Numbered from the stretch's first letter, positions 39,565-51,718 are shown. The stretch: DNA of 64,000 bases from Mesorhizobium sp. LSJC280B00 (GCF_000502835.1 NZ_AYVL01000003.1:1-64000); one strand, 5' to 3'. The notes: generated by a model from the letters alone, not told the origin. Translations and numbers: made by a program.

Positions 39565-39990
39565 GTGAAGGCAAGGGTCAAATGGGTCGAGGAGCGCACT
39601 TTCGTTGGCGAGTCCGCCAATGGGCACAAGCTGGTGCTAGGCACTGCGTTCGGGCCGGAGGGCAAGACGCCGGGGCCGAGCCCAATGGAACTGGTGCTGA
39701 TCGGCACTGGCGGCTGCTCGGCCTATGACGTGGTCCATATCCTCGAAAAGGGGCGCGAGGCGGTCGAAGATTGCGTGGTCGAACTCGATGCCGACCGTGC
39801 AGAAGCCGATCCCAGGGTGTTCACCCGCATTCACATGCATTTTGTCGTCAAGGGCCGGGCGCTATCACACGACAAGGTGAAGCGGGCGATCGGGCTTTCG
39901 ATCGAGAAATACTGCTCGGCCTCGGCAATGATGGCCAAGACTGCCGAGATTACCCACGACTTCGAAGTCATTGAAACGACAGCGAAGTAG
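39565..39990 (+). CDS. OsmC/Ohr-family protein, YhfA-like
   Basis: A 141-residue thiol-peroxidase-fold protein of the OsmC superfamily. VKARVKWVEERTFVGESANGHKLVLG begins it, with PSPMELVLIGTGGCSAYDVVHIL carrying the first conserved cysteine and the second near SIEKYCSASAMMAK. Such proteins reduce organic peroxides or act as related thiol enzymes. GTG at 39565 is the start; AAAGGACG lies 7-8 bases before it. It is convergent with the MarC gene. Confidence 0.8.
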   Translation: MKARVKWVEERTFVGESANGHKLVLGTAFGPEGKTPGPSPMELVLIGTGGCSAYDVVHILEKGREAVEDCVVELDADRAEADPRVFTRIHMHFVVKGRALSHDKVKRAIGLSIEKYCSASAMMAKTAEITHDFEVIETTAK

Positions 39991-39998
39991 GGCTGTTC

Positions 39999-40628
39999 CT
40001 ACGTCGCCATCAGCGCCTTGATGCCGTCGGCGACGAACTGCACGGCGAGCGCCGCCAGGATGACGCCGAGCAGCCTTGTCAGGATCGAACGGCCGGTTTG
40101 GCCGAGGATACGGTCGATGCGCTCTGACAGCACGAACACCAGGTAGGTGATGACGAGGCAGATGGCGATGATGCCGACAAGGGCTGTCTGCGCGCCCAAA
40201 CCCTGAAACGAGCTTGAGAGCAGGACGGTCGCCGAAATCGCGCCGGGACCGGCAATAAGCGGGATCGCCAGCGGAAAGGCGGCGATGTTGTGGATCATGT
40301 CCCTGGTGATGGCGACGTCGCCGATCTTCTCCTTGCGGTCCTGCCGGCGCTCGAACACCATTTCGAAGGCGATGAAGAACAGCAGAAAGCCGCCGGCGAC
40401 GCGGAAGGCCGGCAGAGTGATGCCGAAGACTGACAGGATCGACGCGCCGGCGATTGCGAACAACGCCATTACCAGGAAGGCGATGACCGAGGCGCGCACG
40501 GAGACCTGGTTGCGCTCCTCGCGGTTCATGCCGCGGGTCACGGCGAGGAAGAGCGGCGCCAGGCCGGGCGGATCGATCGTCACCAGTATGGTGACGAAGG
40601 CGTTGAACAGGCTGTCGAAGCTCGGCAT
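39999..40628 (-). CDS. MarC-family membrane protein
   Basis: A 209-residue membrane protein with six predicted helices. FNAFVTILVTIDPPGLAPLFLAVTRGMN near the N-terminus, RVAGGFLLFFIAFEMVF and PLAIPLIAGPGAISATVLLSS in the middle are typical of the MarC (YchE) family. Its transport substrate is not established, and it is not known as a multidrug pump despite the family name. The ATG at 40628 begins the conserved N-terminus; upstream alternatives add a non-hydrophobic stretch. Confidence 0.9.
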   Translation of the reverse strand: MPSFDSLFNAFVTILVTIDPPGLAPLFLAVTRGMNREERNQVSVRASVIAFLVMALFAIAGASILSVFGITLPAFRVAGGFLLFFIAFEMVFERRQDRKEKIGDVAITRDMIHNIAAFPLAIPLIAGPGAISATVLLSSSFQGLGAQTALVGIIAICLVITYLVFVLSERIDRILGQTGRSILTRLLGVILAALAVQFVADGIKALMAT

Positions 40629-40702
40629 GCTGACCCTCCCCGCCGGCAAAGCCGGATAACGGGATTGGTAGAGCAAAGCGGAGCCAGTGGAAACCGTGCG
40701 GA

Positions 40703-41233
40703 TCAGGGGCTGACGGCCCGGCGCGCCAGAAACTCGACTTCGAGACGCCAGGTGGCGCCGTCGTCCTGTGAGCGTTCGCCCAGCCAGCGGAACGAATTTT
40801 CGGTGATGCGCGAAAAGCTCCAGCGCACAGCAGATCCGGTGCCGTCTGCGCCTTGCTGGATGATGGTGTCGCCCTCGGCACGGCCGAGCTGGCGGCTGTA
40901 GTACTGATTGCGCGGATCGCTCCAGAAGATGTGCCAGGCGTCAACGCCGGGATCGTAGACGCGCAACGTTGTGCCATAGAAGGTCCATTTGCCGAGCGAG
41001 GGCGAGGGGCCGGCGTCACGGGCAGGTAGGATCCATACGTCCTGGATCGCGCGGCCTTCGAGCGCCCAGCCGAAATGCACTTCGCCGCGCCCGGTCAGCA
41101 CCTGACCGTCCTCGAGATGGCGCGTGGCGTCGAACGTCCAGGCGCCGACGAAGCGGCCATAAAGATTCAGTTTCTCGGCAAGGGCCGGTACGGGCCCATC
41201 GCTGTGCAGGGCCTTGGCAAAGGAATTGGACAT
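40703..41233 (-). CDS. Conserved hypothetical protein, lipocalin-like
   Basis: A 176-residue soluble protein rich in aromatic and beta-strand patterns (KLNLYGRFVGAWTFDATRHLEDGQVLTGRGEVHFGWALEGRAIQDVWILP), which resembles DUF1579-type or lipocalin-like proteins. No signal peptide. The function is unknown. It is divergent from the AraC-type regulator that follows, with 86 bp between the starts, which may point to control by that regulator. Confidence 0.6.
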   Translation of the reverse strand: MSNSFAKALHSDGPVPALAEKLNLYGRFVGAWTFDATRHLEDGQVLTGRGEVHFGWALEGRAIQDVWILPARDAGPSPSLGKWTFYGTTLRVYDPGVDAWHIFWSDPRNQYYSRQLGRAEGDTIIQQGADGTGSAVRWSFSRITENSFRWLGERSQDDGATWRLEVEFLARRAVSP

Positions 41234-41319
41234 GGCTTCGCTCTCATCTTGTCAGGAGACCGGCAAGCATAGAGGCCGACAGGGGTTCTGTGCTTGGGAA
41301 AAGTTGCTATGTTTCGGCG

Positions 41320-42147
41320 ATGACGACGAGCGCGCACAGGCTGGCGTCGGGCCGAGGCTGGCAGGTGTCGGATGTCATCTGCACCGCCAGCGCCGCCGAC
41401 AGGCCATTCGAGGAGGAGCATCGGGATTTCTGCGTTGCCGCCGTAACCAACGGCACCTTCCGCTATCGTGCGCGCGAGGGCACGGCGATGCTGGCGCCGG
41501 GCGCGCTCCTGCTCGGCAATCCCGGCACATGCTACGAATGCGGCCACGAGCATGGCGCCGGCGACCGTTGCCTCTCCTTCCATTTCGGACCGGCCTATAT
41601 GGAGCGGATCGTCGCCGACGTGCCGGGCGCGAAGACGCTCGATTTCGGCACGCCGCGCCTGCCGCCCTTGCCGGCGCTGGTGCCGCTGCTTGCCGAAGCG
41701 GAGGCGGCGCGCGAGATGGCCGACGCCGGCGCGTTCGAGGAACTCGCCCTGCGCATTGCCGGTGCCGCGGTAACAGCGGCTTGCAGCGCTACGGATCGGG
41801 GACGGACGCCGAGCCGCCGTGACCAGAAGCGTGTCGCCGAAGCGGTGCGGCGCATCGAAGTCGATGCCGACCGGCCGATCTCGCTTGCCGAACTCGCCGA
41901 CGAGACCGCCACCAGCCCTTACCATTTCCTGCGCACCTTCCGGCACGTTGCCGGTATGACGCCCTACCAATTCCTGCTGAGAGCGCGGCTGCACAGGGCA
42001 GCCGTGCGGCTGCGGACGTCGGATCAGACGATTTCGGCGATTGCCTTTTCGGCGGGATTCAACGATCTATCAACCTTCAATCGCCGTTTCCGGCGGCTGA
42101 TGGGCGAGGCGCCGGGTACTTATCGCGCCCGCCGGCGACGCCCGTGA
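41320..42147 (+). CDS. AraC-family transcriptional regulator
   Basis: A 275-residue regulator. The N-terminal 160 residues form a cupin-like sensor; ECGHEHGAGDRCLSFHFGP is its clearest part. The C-terminal 100 residues form the double helix-turn-helix: PISLAELADETATSPYHFLRTFRHVAGMTPYQFLLRARLHRAAVRL and TISAIAFSAGFNDLSTFNRRFRRLMGEAPGTYRARRR. The target is likely the divergent hypothetical gene; the ligand is unknown. ATG at 41320 is used because the ATG 11 bases upstream hits a stop at once. Confidence 0.85.
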   Translation: MTTSAHRLASGRGWQVSDVICTASAADRPFEEEHRDFCVAAVTNGTFRYRAREGTAMLAPGALLLGNPGTCYECGHEHGAGDRCLSFHFGPAYMERIVADVPGAKTLDFGTPRLPPLPALVPLLAEAEAAREMADAGAFEELALRIAGAAVTAACSATDRGRTPSRRDQKRVAEAVRRIEVDADRPISLAELADETATSPYHFLRTFRHVAGMTPYQFLLRARLHRAAVRLRTSDQTISAIAFSAGFNDLSTFNRRFRRLMGEAPGTYRARRRRP

Positions 42148-42230
42148 AAGGGTGCACGGCCATATCGTCGCAATTGGTTTATCCTTTTGAATTTGCCGCT
42201 AAAAACCACACTGGAAAACTGCCGCGATTG

Positions 42231-42258
42231 TTGGAGTTTCAGGCTGGCTTCCTATATA
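42231..42258 (+). promoter_or_regulatory. Housekeeping promoter for gyrA
   Basis: TTGGAG at 42231-42236 and TATATA at 42253-42258 with a 16-bp spacer form a plausible sigma-70 promoter, giving a short leader of about 30 bases before the TTG start. Confidence 0.5.
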
Positions 42259-42294
42259 AGCACCAAGTGATTCCTGATTAGATTGTGATCCGAT

Positions 42295-45105
<2,811 letters not shown>

Positions 45106-45160
45106 GTTTGCCACGACGGCGCCAGCCCTATGGGCCGGCGTGTGAAGACACCCCAGCAAT

Positions 45161-45319
45161 CTAGAAGTGGCGATAAGGCTTGCGGTTGCCGAAGCGTTCG
45201 AACCGCTTGGTATTGGCCTTGGCGCGGACGCGCTGTGCTTCCTGATGCAACCCGAATACGGTAGCGATCAGCATGGCGACGGTCATTGCGGTGGCGAGGA
45301 TGTAGATCAGCATGTGCAT
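45161..45319 (-). CDS. Small membrane protein (52 residues)
   Basis: A 52-residue frame starting MHMLIYILATAMTVAMLIATVFGLHQEA, one transmembrane helix, followed by a basic tail with two RF/RFG repeats ending KPYRHF. The ribosome site AGGAGA lies 4 bases before the ATG, an unusually good match. The length puts it below usual gene-calling limits. It converges with gyrA. The next ATG (45313) gives 50 residues. No function is recognised; the basic tail suggests a cytoplasmic C-terminus. Confidence 0.75.
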   Translation of the reverse strand: MHMLIYILATAMTVAMLIATVFGLHQEAQRVRAKANTKRFERFGNRKPYRHF

Positions 45320-45508
45320 GTTCTCCTGCGCCTAACAACGATTCGATGGGTGTTTGGTTTCATCTTCTGCAGCGGCAACTTAGTGAACACTGCGTGAAGC
45401 TGTTGTGAGCGGCACATTCATCTGTCGTTCACGTCGGCCAAAAGGTTCACGGGGCGGGCTGGCGATCGGATTTGCCTTTAGGGGAGAGGCTCGCTAGAAG
45501 CACCTGCC

Positions 45509-46009
45509 ATGACCGAACGCATCGCCCTTTATGCCGGCTCTTTCGACCCGCTGACCAACGGCCATCTCGACGTGCTGAAGGCGTCGCTGGCCGTGGCGGA
45601 TACAATCTATGCGGCGATCGGCATCCATCCCGGCAAGAAGCCGTTGTTTTCCTTCGAGGAACGGGTTGGCCTGATCGAAACGGCCGCGAAGGCGGAATTC
45701 GGCAGCGACGGTGCGCGTATCAAAGTAGTCGCCTTCGACGGGTTGGTGATCGATGCGGCCAGGAAGCATGGCGCCTCGATCATCATCCGCGGCCTGCGCG
45801 ACGGCACCGATCTTGACTATGAGATGCAGATGGCCGGCATGAACGAGACCATGGCGCCGGAGCTGCAGACCGTGTTCCTGCCCGCCAGCCCTTCAGTGCG
45901 CACCATTACCGCCACACTTGTGCGCCAGATAGCTTCGATGGGAGGCGACATCCGCCCCTTCGTGCCGGCGGCCGTGGCCGGCGCGCTCACCGCCAAATTC
46001 GCGAAATAA
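45509..46009 (+). CDS. coaD: Phosphopantetheine adenylyltransferase
   Basis: A 166-residue nucleotidyltransferase that makes dephospho-CoA from 4'-phosphopantetheine and ATP. The TxGH-class signature [20 protein letters not shown] near residue 8, then [22 protein letters not shown], and [24 protein letters not shown] containing the ISST-type motif [12 protein letters not shown] are typical. A cluster of cyclophilins, queA and tgt follows on the same strand, the usual rhizobial arrangement. Confidence 0.95.
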   Translation: MTERIALYAGSFDPLTNGHLDVLKASLAVADTIYAAIGIHPGKKPLFSFEERVGLIETAAKAEFGSDGARIKVVAFDGLVIDAARKHGASIIIRGLRDGTDLDYEMQMAGMNETMAPELQTVFLPASPSVRTITATLVRQIASMGGDIRPFVPAAVAGALTAKFAK

Positions 46010-46010
46010 A

Positions 46011-46056
46011 TGCATGTCACCCAAAAGTGGAACCCGGCTTTGGGTAACGACATGCA
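46011..46056. repeat. Mesorhizobium-type palindromic intergenic element
   Basis: TGCATGTC-ACCCAAA (46011-46025) is inverted as TTTGGGT (46039-46045) and GACATGCA (46049-46056), with a 3-base bulge. Palindromes of the form GCATGTC...CCCAAAA...TTTTGGG...GACATGC are common intergenic elements in Mesorhizobium as I recall them. It begins two bases after the coaD stop. Confidence 0.7.
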
Positions 46057-46084
46057 TGAACGAAGATATTCGGAGAAAGATCCC

Positions 46085-46675
46085 ATGCAGCTGAAAAAGC
46101 TTGCCTTCTTGCTTGCCGTGCTTGCCGGTCTTGTGACCGCATCCGTGTCGGCCTTTGCCGCCGATCCGGAAAACTCCATGATCGTAACGCTGAAGGACGG
46201 CGACGTGACCATCGCGCTGAGGCCCGACCTTGCGCCGAAGCACGTCGCGCAGATCAAAAAGCTGGTGCGCCAGGGCGCCTACGACAACGTCGCCTTTCAC
46301 CGCGTCATCGACGGCTTCATGGCGCAGACCGGCGACGTCAAGTTCGGCAACATGAAGAGCGGCTTCAATGCCGACGCTGTCGGCACCGGCGGCTCCGATC
46401 TTCCTGACCTGCCGGCCGAATTCTCCAGCACCGAGCACTACCAGCGCGGCGTGGTCGGCATGGCCCGCTCCGACGATCCGAATTCCGCCAATTCGCAATT
46501 CTTCATCATGTTCGCGCCGGCACCGCCGCTCGATGGCCAGTACACCATCGTTGGCAATGTCGTCAGCGGCATGGAGCTGGTGGACCACATCAAGAAAGGC
46601 GACGAGGCGCAGAACGGGACGGTGACCGACCCCGATCGCATGATCAAGGTGCGCATCGCCGCGGACGGCAAGTAA
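46085..46675 (+). CDS. Peptidylprolyl isomerase, secreted cyclophilin
   Basis: A 196-residue cyclophilin. MQLKKLAFLLAVLAGLVTASVSAFAADPE is a Sec signal peptide, so the protein acts in the periplasm. VAFHRVIDGFMAQTGD and GVVGMARSDDPNSANSQFFIMFAPAP contain the catalytic Arg and the GMAR and FF segments of the fold. The two tandem cyclophilins share the same core, so one duplicated from the other. Start at 46085 is preceded by GGAGAAAGA. Confidence 0.92.
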   Translation: MQLKKLAFLLAVLAGLVTASVSAFAADPENSMIVTLKDGDVTIALRPDLAPKHVAQIKKLVRQGAYDNVAFHRVIDGFMAQTGDVKFGNMKSGFNADAVGTGGSDLPDLPAEFSSTEHYQRGVVGMARSDDPNSANSQFFIMFAPAPPLDGQYTIVGNVVSGMELVDHIKKGDEAQNGTVTDPDRMIKVRIAADGK

Positions 46676-46704
46676 CCCCAATTGTTCAAAAGGATATTTC
46701 TGAC

Positions 46705-47217
46705 ATGGCCGAAATCAAGGACCGCGAGAACGCGCTTATCATGGACACGACCAAGGGCAAGGTCGTCATCGAATTGTTTCCAGATCTGGCGCCCGGCCAT
46801 GTCGGCCGTATCAAGGAACTGGTACGCGAAGGCGCCTATGACGGCGTGGTCTTCCACCGCGTCATCGACGGCTTCATGGCGCAGACCGGCGACGTGAAGT
46901 TCGGCAATTCCAACAAGCCGTCTTTCGCGCCATCGCGCGCCGGCACTGGCGGTTCCGACAAGCCCGATCTGAAGGCCGAGTTCTCCAACGCCAACCACGG
47001 CCGCGGCACCTGCTCGATGGCGCGCTCGCAGAACCCGAACTCGGCCAATTCGCAGTTCTTCATCTGCTTCGACGATGCCGCCTTCCTCAACCGCCAGTAC
47101 ACGGTATGGGGCCAGGTCATCGAAGGCATGGACAACGTCGACAAGATCAAGCGCGGCGAACCGGTGCAGGATCCTGACAAGATCGTGTCGCTCAAGGTCG
47201 CGGCCGACGTGAAATGA
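46705..47217 (+). CDS. ppiB: Peptidylprolyl isomerase, cytoplasmic cyclophilin
   Basis: A 170-residue cyclophilin without a signal peptide. VVFHRVIDGFMAQTGDVKFGNSN and CSMARSQNPNSANSQFFICFDDAAFLNRQYTVWGQVIEGMDNVDKIKRG are the family core. It accelerates prolyl isomerisation during cytoplasmic folding. It lies 29 bp after the secreted paralogue; the next gene overlaps its stop by 4 bases. Confidence 0.93.
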   Translation: MAEIKDRENALIMDTTKGKVVIELFPDLAPGHVGRIKELVREGAYDGVVFHRVIDGFMAQTGDVKFGNSNKPSFAPSRAGTGGSDKPDLKAEFSNANHGRGTCSMARSQNPNSANSQFFICFDDAAFLNRQYTVWGQVIEGMDNVDKIKRGEPVQDPDKIVSLKVAADVK

Positions 47218-47612
47218 CCGGCCGGGCTGTCGCGGCCATCGCATTTGTGCTCGTCGCGGCGGCCACCCCGGCGCTGGCGACGGAATCGATCGTCTGCAGC
47301 GCCGACGGCGGCGCGGCATCGATTGATGTTTTGATGGGACACACGGCCGTCATTGCGGTCGCGCGTGTGTGGCTGGATGCCGGCGGCAAGACATGGACCA
47401 CGGACGGACAGGCAGGCTCAACGAAAGTCATCGTTGGACAGGCATTCGAAGACGACGAGCGCATGCTGATCGATCTCACTGATGAGGGCCTCAGCTCGAT
47501 CGTCGCCAGATTGCGGCTGGTCAAGGCCAGCGAGCAGTCCAGCTTCGCAATGGGCGGTACGCTGAGCATAGACAGTGTCGGCGCCTGGGCGGTGACCTGC
47601 CCGGAACCTTGA
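47214..47612 (+). CDS. Secreted hypothetical protein
   Basis: A 132-residue protein with a Sec signal peptide (MTGRAVAAIAFVLVAAATPALA). The mature part has two cysteines (CSADGG and VTCPEP at the very end) that probably form a disulfide, and a beta-rich pattern. Its ATG overlaps the ppiB stop (ATGA), so it is translated with the cyclophilin. The family is unknown. Confidence 0.65.
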   Translation: MTGRAVAAIAFVLVAAATPALATESIVCSADGGAASIDVLMGHTAVIAVARVWLDAGGKTWTTDGQAGSTKVIVGQAFEDDERMLIDLTDEGLSSIVARLRLVKASEQSSFAMGGTLSIDSVGAWAVTCPEP

Positions 47613-47624
47613 GGCGGGGATTTC

Positions 47625-48710
47625 TTGCGCGTCGATCTTTTCGACTTCGATCTGCCGGAGGAGCGCGTCGCGCTTCGCCCAGCCGAGCCGCGCGACAGTG
47701 CCAGGATGCTGGTGGTCAGGCCGGGTGAGGGGCTCGAAGACCGGACGGTGCGCGACCTGCCGGCCCTGCTCAAGGCCGGTGATGTGCTGGTCTTCAACGA
47801 CACCAAGGTCATTCCGGCGCAGCTGAAAGGCATCAGGCGGCGCGGCGAAGCAGCAGCGCAGGTCGAAGCCACGCTGCATATGCGGATGGCGCCCGACCGG
47901 TGGCTCGCCTTCATGCGTCCGGGCAAGCGCATCGCCGCCGGCGATCGCATCCATTTCGGTCATGACGCCAATTCCTGCTTTCTCGGCCAGCTCGACGCGA
48001 CAGTTGTCGAGAAGGGAGAAGGTGGCGAGGTGCTGCTCGGCTTCGACCTGTCAGGTCCGTTCCTCGACGAGGCGCTGCATGCCGTCGGCCACATCCCGCT
48101 GCCGCCCTACATCGCTTCCAAGCGTGACGACGACGAACGCGACCGCAGCGATTACCAGACCATTTATGCCAAGGAGGAGGGCGCCGTGGCCGCGCCGACG
48201 GCAGGGCTGCATTTCACGCCGGAGCTGTTTGCGACGCTCGACGCCAAGGGCATAGAGCGCCGTTTCGTCACGCTGCATGTCGGCGCCGGCACGTTCCTGC
48301 CGGTGAAGGCGGACGACACCGCCGACCACAAGATGCACGCCGAAACCGGTTCGGTCAGCCCGGAAACCGCCGCGGCGCTGAATGCGGCGAAAGCAAAAGG
48401 AGGGCGCATTATCGCCGTCGGCACGACATCGCTGCGCTTGTTGGAGAGCGCGGCTGGCGAGGACGGCAGGCTGGCAGCATGGTCAGGCCCGACCGACATC
48501 TTCATCACGCCCGGCTATCGCTTCAAGACCGCAGACATGCTGATGACCAATTTCCATCTGCCGCGTTCGACGCTGTTCATGCTGGTTTCGGCCTTCTGCG
48601 GTTTGCAGACGATGCGCGCGGCCTATGCGCATGCGATCGAGAACCGCTACAGGTTTTATTCCTATGGAGACGCAAGTCTTCTGTTCAGGGAGGATACCGA
48701 TGGACGATGA
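47625..48710 (+). CDS. queA: S-adenosylmethionine:tRNA ribosyltransferase-isomerase
   Basis: A 361-residue enzyme converting preQ1-tRNA to epoxyqueuosine-tRNA by transferring the ribosyl moiety of [27 protein letters not shown] at the start, [41 protein letters not shown] and [18 protein letters not shown] in the middle, and [18 protein letters not shown] near the end are all family blocks. The start is TTG preceded by GAGGCGGGG. It works in the queuosine pathway with tgt, two genes downstream. Confidence 0.95.
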   Translation: MRVDLFDFDLPEERVALRPAEPRDSARMLVVRPGEGLEDRTVRDLPALLKAGDVLVFNDTKVIPAQLKGIRRRGEAAAQVEATLHMRMAPDRWLAFMRPGKRIAAGDRIHFGHDANSCFLGQLDATVVEKGEGGEVLLGFDLSGPFLDEALHAVGHIPLPPYIASKRDDDERDRSDYQTIYAKEEGAVAAPTAGLHFTPELFATLDAKGIERRFVTLHVGAGTFLPVKADDTADHKMHAETGSVSPETAAALNAAKAKGGRIIAVGTTSLRLLESAAGEDGRLAAWSGPTDIFITPGYRFKTADMLMTNFHLPRSTLFMLVSAFCGLQTMRAAYAHAIENRYRFYSYGDASLLFREDTDGR

Positions 48711-48969
48711 CCTGGAAACCTTCGGCCGCGAAGCCTTGATCGCCGAGGTCAGGAAACTGCGCGCCGGAATCCGCCAACACCGCGACGCCACCGGCCATGA
48801 TCTGTGCTGGCATCATCCCGACCTCTGGTCGCTTTTGCCCGAAAAGACCGAGCCGGCGATTGCCGTGCCGCCGTGGCCGAAATTCATGCGCGGCTGCATC
48901 CGCTACCGGCAATCACTCGACAAGCAGGCCCCGGACGCGCCGGTATTCGACAAGGAGTTCGATGGCTAG
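48700..48969 (+). CDS. Small conserved protein between queA and tgt
   Basis: An 89-residue soluble protein ([49 protein letters not shown]...), starting inside the last 11 bases of queA. The CWHHPDLW segment, with clustered Cys and His, could be a metal site. Its position between two queuosine genes hints at the same transcription unit, not a known function. I do not recognise the family. Confidence 0.65.
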   Translation: MDDDLETFGREALIAEVRKLRAGIRQHRDATGHDLCWHHPDLWSLLPEKTEPAIAVPPWPKFMRGCIRYRQSLDKQAPDAPVFDKEFDG

Positions 48970-48977
48970 GGAATTCA

Positions 48978-50108
48978 ATGACTGACGCATTCACCTTCAA
49001 GGTGCTGGCGACCGACGGCAGGGCGCGGCGTGGTGCAATCACCATGCCGCGCGGGGAAATCCGCACGCCTGCCTTCATGCCGGTCGGTACCGGCGGCACG
49101 GTGAAGGCCATGTATATGGATCAGGTGCGCGGCGTCGGCTCGGACATTATCCTCGGCAACACCTACCACCTGATGCTGAGACCCGGCGCCGAGCGCGTGG
49201 CGCGGCTCGGCGGCCTGCATGAATTCGCCCGCTGGCAGCATCCAATCCTGACCGACAGCGGCGGCTTCCAGGTGATGTCGCTGTCGAAGCTGCGGAAACT
49301 GACCGAGAACGGCGTTACCTTCCGTTCGCATATCGACGGCGGCGCCTACGAGATGTCGCCGGAGCGTTCGATAGAGATCCAGGGGCTGCTCGATTCCGAC
49401 ATCCAGATGCAGCTCGACGAATGCACGGCGCTGCCGGCCAAGCAGAACGAGATCGAGCGTGCCATGGAGTTGTCGTTGCGCTGGGCCGAGCGTTGCAAGA
49501 CGGCATTCGGCGAGCAGCCCGGCAAGGCGATGTTCGGCATTGTGCAAGGCGGCGACGTGCCGGATCTGCGGCTGCGCTCGGCGCAGGCGCTGAAGGCAAT
49601 GGAGCTGAAGGGCTATGCGATCGGCGGGCTGGCTGTCGGCGAGCCGCAAGCGGTGATGCTGGAGATGCTCGACATCACTTGCCCGGAGCTGCCGGCTGAC
49701 CGGCCGCGCTACCTGATGGGCGTCGGCACCCCGGACGACATCTTGAAGTCGGTTGCGCGCGGCATCGACATGTTCGACTGCGTGATGCCGACGCGGGCAG
49801 GGCGCCACGGCCTTGCATACACACGGCGCGGCAAGGTCAATCTGCGCAACGCCCGCCATGCCGACGATCCGCGTCCGCTCGACGAGGAAAGCGACTGCCC
49901 GGCCGCACGCGACTATTCGCGGGCCTATTTGCACCATCTGGTGCGCTCGCAAGAGGCGCTTGGGGCGATGCTCCTGACCTGGAACAATCTGTCCTATTAC
50001 CAGCAGCTGATGCGCGACATTCGTGAAGCGATCGAGGCTGGCAGGTTCGCCGAACAAGCCGAGATCATCACGCAGCAATGGGCAAACGGTGACCTCGCCG
50101 TCCGATAG
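48978..50108 (+). CDS. tgt: tRNA-guanine transglycosylase, altered zinc site
   Basis: A 376-residue enzyme exchanging guanine-34 for preQ1 in tRNAs with GUN anticodons. The TIM-barrel motifs [10 protein letters not shown] (general base D), [17 protein letters not shown], and the nucleophile D of [13 protein letters not shown] are present. The zinc site, however, is degraded: the C-x-C-x2-C ... H set is S305, C307, A310 and N336, so only C307 remains. The substitution is compatible with a fold that stays stable without metal, as rhizobial sequences I recall also lack it. ATG at 48978. Confidence 0.94.
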   Translation: MTDAFTFKVLATDGRARRGAITMPRGEIRTPAFMPVGTGGTVKAMYMDQVRGVGSDIILGNTYHLMLRPGAERVARLGGLHEFARWQHPILTDSGGFQVMSLSKLRKLTENGVTFRSHIDGGAYEMSPERSIEIQGLLDSDIQMQLDECTALPAKQNEIERAMELSLRWAERCKTAFGEQPGKAMFGIVQGGDVPDLRLRSAQALKAMELKGYAIGGLAVGEPQAVMLEMLDITCPELPADRPRYLMGVGTPDDILKSVARGIDMFDCVMPTRAGRHGLAYTRRGKVNLRNARHADDPRPLDEESDCPAARDYSRAYLHHLVRSQEALGAMLLTWNNLSYYQQLMRDIREAIEAGRFAEQAEIITQQWANGDLAVR

Positions 50109-50257
50109 GCATGCTCGCCAGGAATCCGGCTCCAGGGAGGAGTTGCCCCTGCCATGAACTGTTTTGAAACGACTGCCTAATAAGCATTGCCGGACGACAT
50201 CAGGCGAGGATCAAGAACCTGTTCGTTTCGGGGCAAGTTTCAGTTCCTGGCACGACG

Positions 50258-51709
50258 GTGCGGACGAACGGCATCGCCGAGCTTTCGCCTTCGACCCCCA
50301 TCGCGGTTCAGCGATGGACGGCTGGGTCGTTGCTTGCCATTCTGGCGATCGCAGTGACCGGCCTGGTCTTGCGCTTACTTGGCGCGCGCGGCGACCTTTG
50401 GCTGGACGAGATCTGGAGCTTTGCGCTGATCGAGCCGCTGACCTCGATCGACCAGATATTCTGGCGCGTCAATCACGACAACAATCATTTCCTCAACTCG
50501 GTCTATCTCTATCTCATTGGCCCCGATGTTTCGCCGCTGATCCAGCGAGGTCTGTCGATAGCATTAGGTGTTGCCACGATCGGTGCGGCGGCAACGAGCG
50601 CCTTATCGCGCGGACGACAGGCGATGATTGCCACAAGCCTGTTGTTTGCCGTGAGCTACCCAATGATCCATTACGGCTCGGAGGCGCGCGGCTATGCCGG
50701 CCTTGTGCTGTTCACGCTGCTGTCGGTCGTTTTTCTGGAGCGCCGGCTCGACAGTAGACGGTGGTCTGGCGTGGCCCTGGCAGCGGCGATCCTTTTCGGC
50801 TTCCTGTGCCACCTCACCATGATCGGAATGGTGGCGGTCCTCGCAATATGGACCGCCTGGCTCGCCTGGCAGCGTACGGCGAAGGTCGGCCGTGTCGTTG
50901 CGGACCTGGCGTCGATCTTCCTGCCGGGCTTGCTTGCCGTGTTGCCGCTGGCTGTCGGCGTGTTTGTCGGCGGCAGGCTGTTCGGCTTCAGTGTCGGTGG
51001 TGTTTCGCCGTTCTCGATTGCCGCCTTCGCGCAGGGCTATGGCGGGATGATCCGCTCTCTGTTCGCGCTGCCACCCTGGTTCGGCGACGGGCCCTATATC
51101 GTTGCCGCCTGCGGTCTTGTCGGCCTCTCCGCCGGTGTCTGGCGCGGTCGAAGAGCCAGCCTTTATGCCATCGGGATTATCGGACTGCCTTTGCTCATGG
51201 CGGAGGCGCATCTGCCCAACCTTGAGTTCCCGCGCTATTTCATCATCAGCGGAACATTGCTGCTGCTCTGGGCCGGCGAGATGATTGGCCGCGGCCTGGA
51301 TGCTCGCGGGACTGCCAGGCTGCTTGCGATGGGAGCGCTGGTGATCGTGGTGGGTGGAAGCATTTCGTCGCTGCTTCAGTTCTATCAATATGGACGCGGC
51401 TCCTACGCCGCTATCGTCGATGAAATGACCAGGAACGGCGCAACCACCTATGCCAGCGACGGCAATTTCCGCACCCCCATTGTCGTCGACTATTTTGCGG
51501 CGCGAATGGATCGTCGGGCATTGCTGGTTCCAGACGACGGGATGTGCACCGAACGGCCCGCCTGGCTGGTCCTCGAGGGGGACGTGGACAAACAAGCCGA
51601 ACATGTCGAACCGACGGCCGCATGCGCTCTGGCCTATGAACGGGCCGATGCGTCGAGGCATTGGGGGTTTTCAGGCCTGAGCTGGACGCTCTACCGGCGA
51701 CAGGATTGA
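50258..51709 (+). CDS. Membrane glycosyltransferase-like protein (GT39/PMT-like)
   Basis: A 483-residue membrane protein with about 10-12 predicted helices. The segment LGARGDLWLDEIWSFALIEPLTS, just after the first helix, carries the acidic D-E motif typical of GT39/PMT-type (dolichol or undecaprenyl-phosphate-sugar) transferases. The C-terminal 130 residues form an extracytoplasmic domain with three cysteines. The likely role is adding sugar to envelope polymers, but the donor and acceptor are unknown. Start is GTG. Gene context (DUF4864 and RAM domain nearby) gives no hint. Confidence 0.7.
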   Translation: MRTNGIAELSPSTPIAVQRWTAGSLLAILAIAVTGLVLRLLGARGDLWLDEIWSFALIEPLTSIDQIFWRVNHDNNHFLNSVYLYLIGPDVSPLIQRGLSIALGVATIGAAATSALSRGRQAMIATSLLFAVSYPMIHYGSEARGYAGLVLFTLLSVVFLERRLDSRRWSGVALAAAILFGFLCHLTMIGMVAVLAIWTAWLAWQRTAKVGRVVADLASIFLPGLLAVLPLAVGVFVGGRLFGFSVGGVSPFSIAAFAQGYGGMIRSLFALPPWFGDGPYIVAACGLVGLSAGVWRGRRASLYAIGIIGLPLLMAEAHLPNLEFPRYFIISGTLLLLWAGEMIGRGLDARGTARLLAMGALVIVVGGSISSLLQFYQYGRGSYAAIVDEMTRNGATTYASDGNFRTPIVVDYFAARMDRRALLVPDDGMCTERPAWLVLEGDVDKQAEHVEPTAACALAYERADASRHWGFSGLSWTLYRRQD

Positions 51710-51718
51710 AACACCCCT

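Noticed and set aside
45120-45140. Terminator after gyrA
   Set aside because: CGCC-A-GCCC / GGGC-C-GGCG can pair but with a mismatch and no T-run, so it is not called.
45167-45397. Plus-strand frame of 76 codons after gyrA
   Set aside because: No ribosome site and no recognisable composition; the minus-strand 52-residue frame is better supported.
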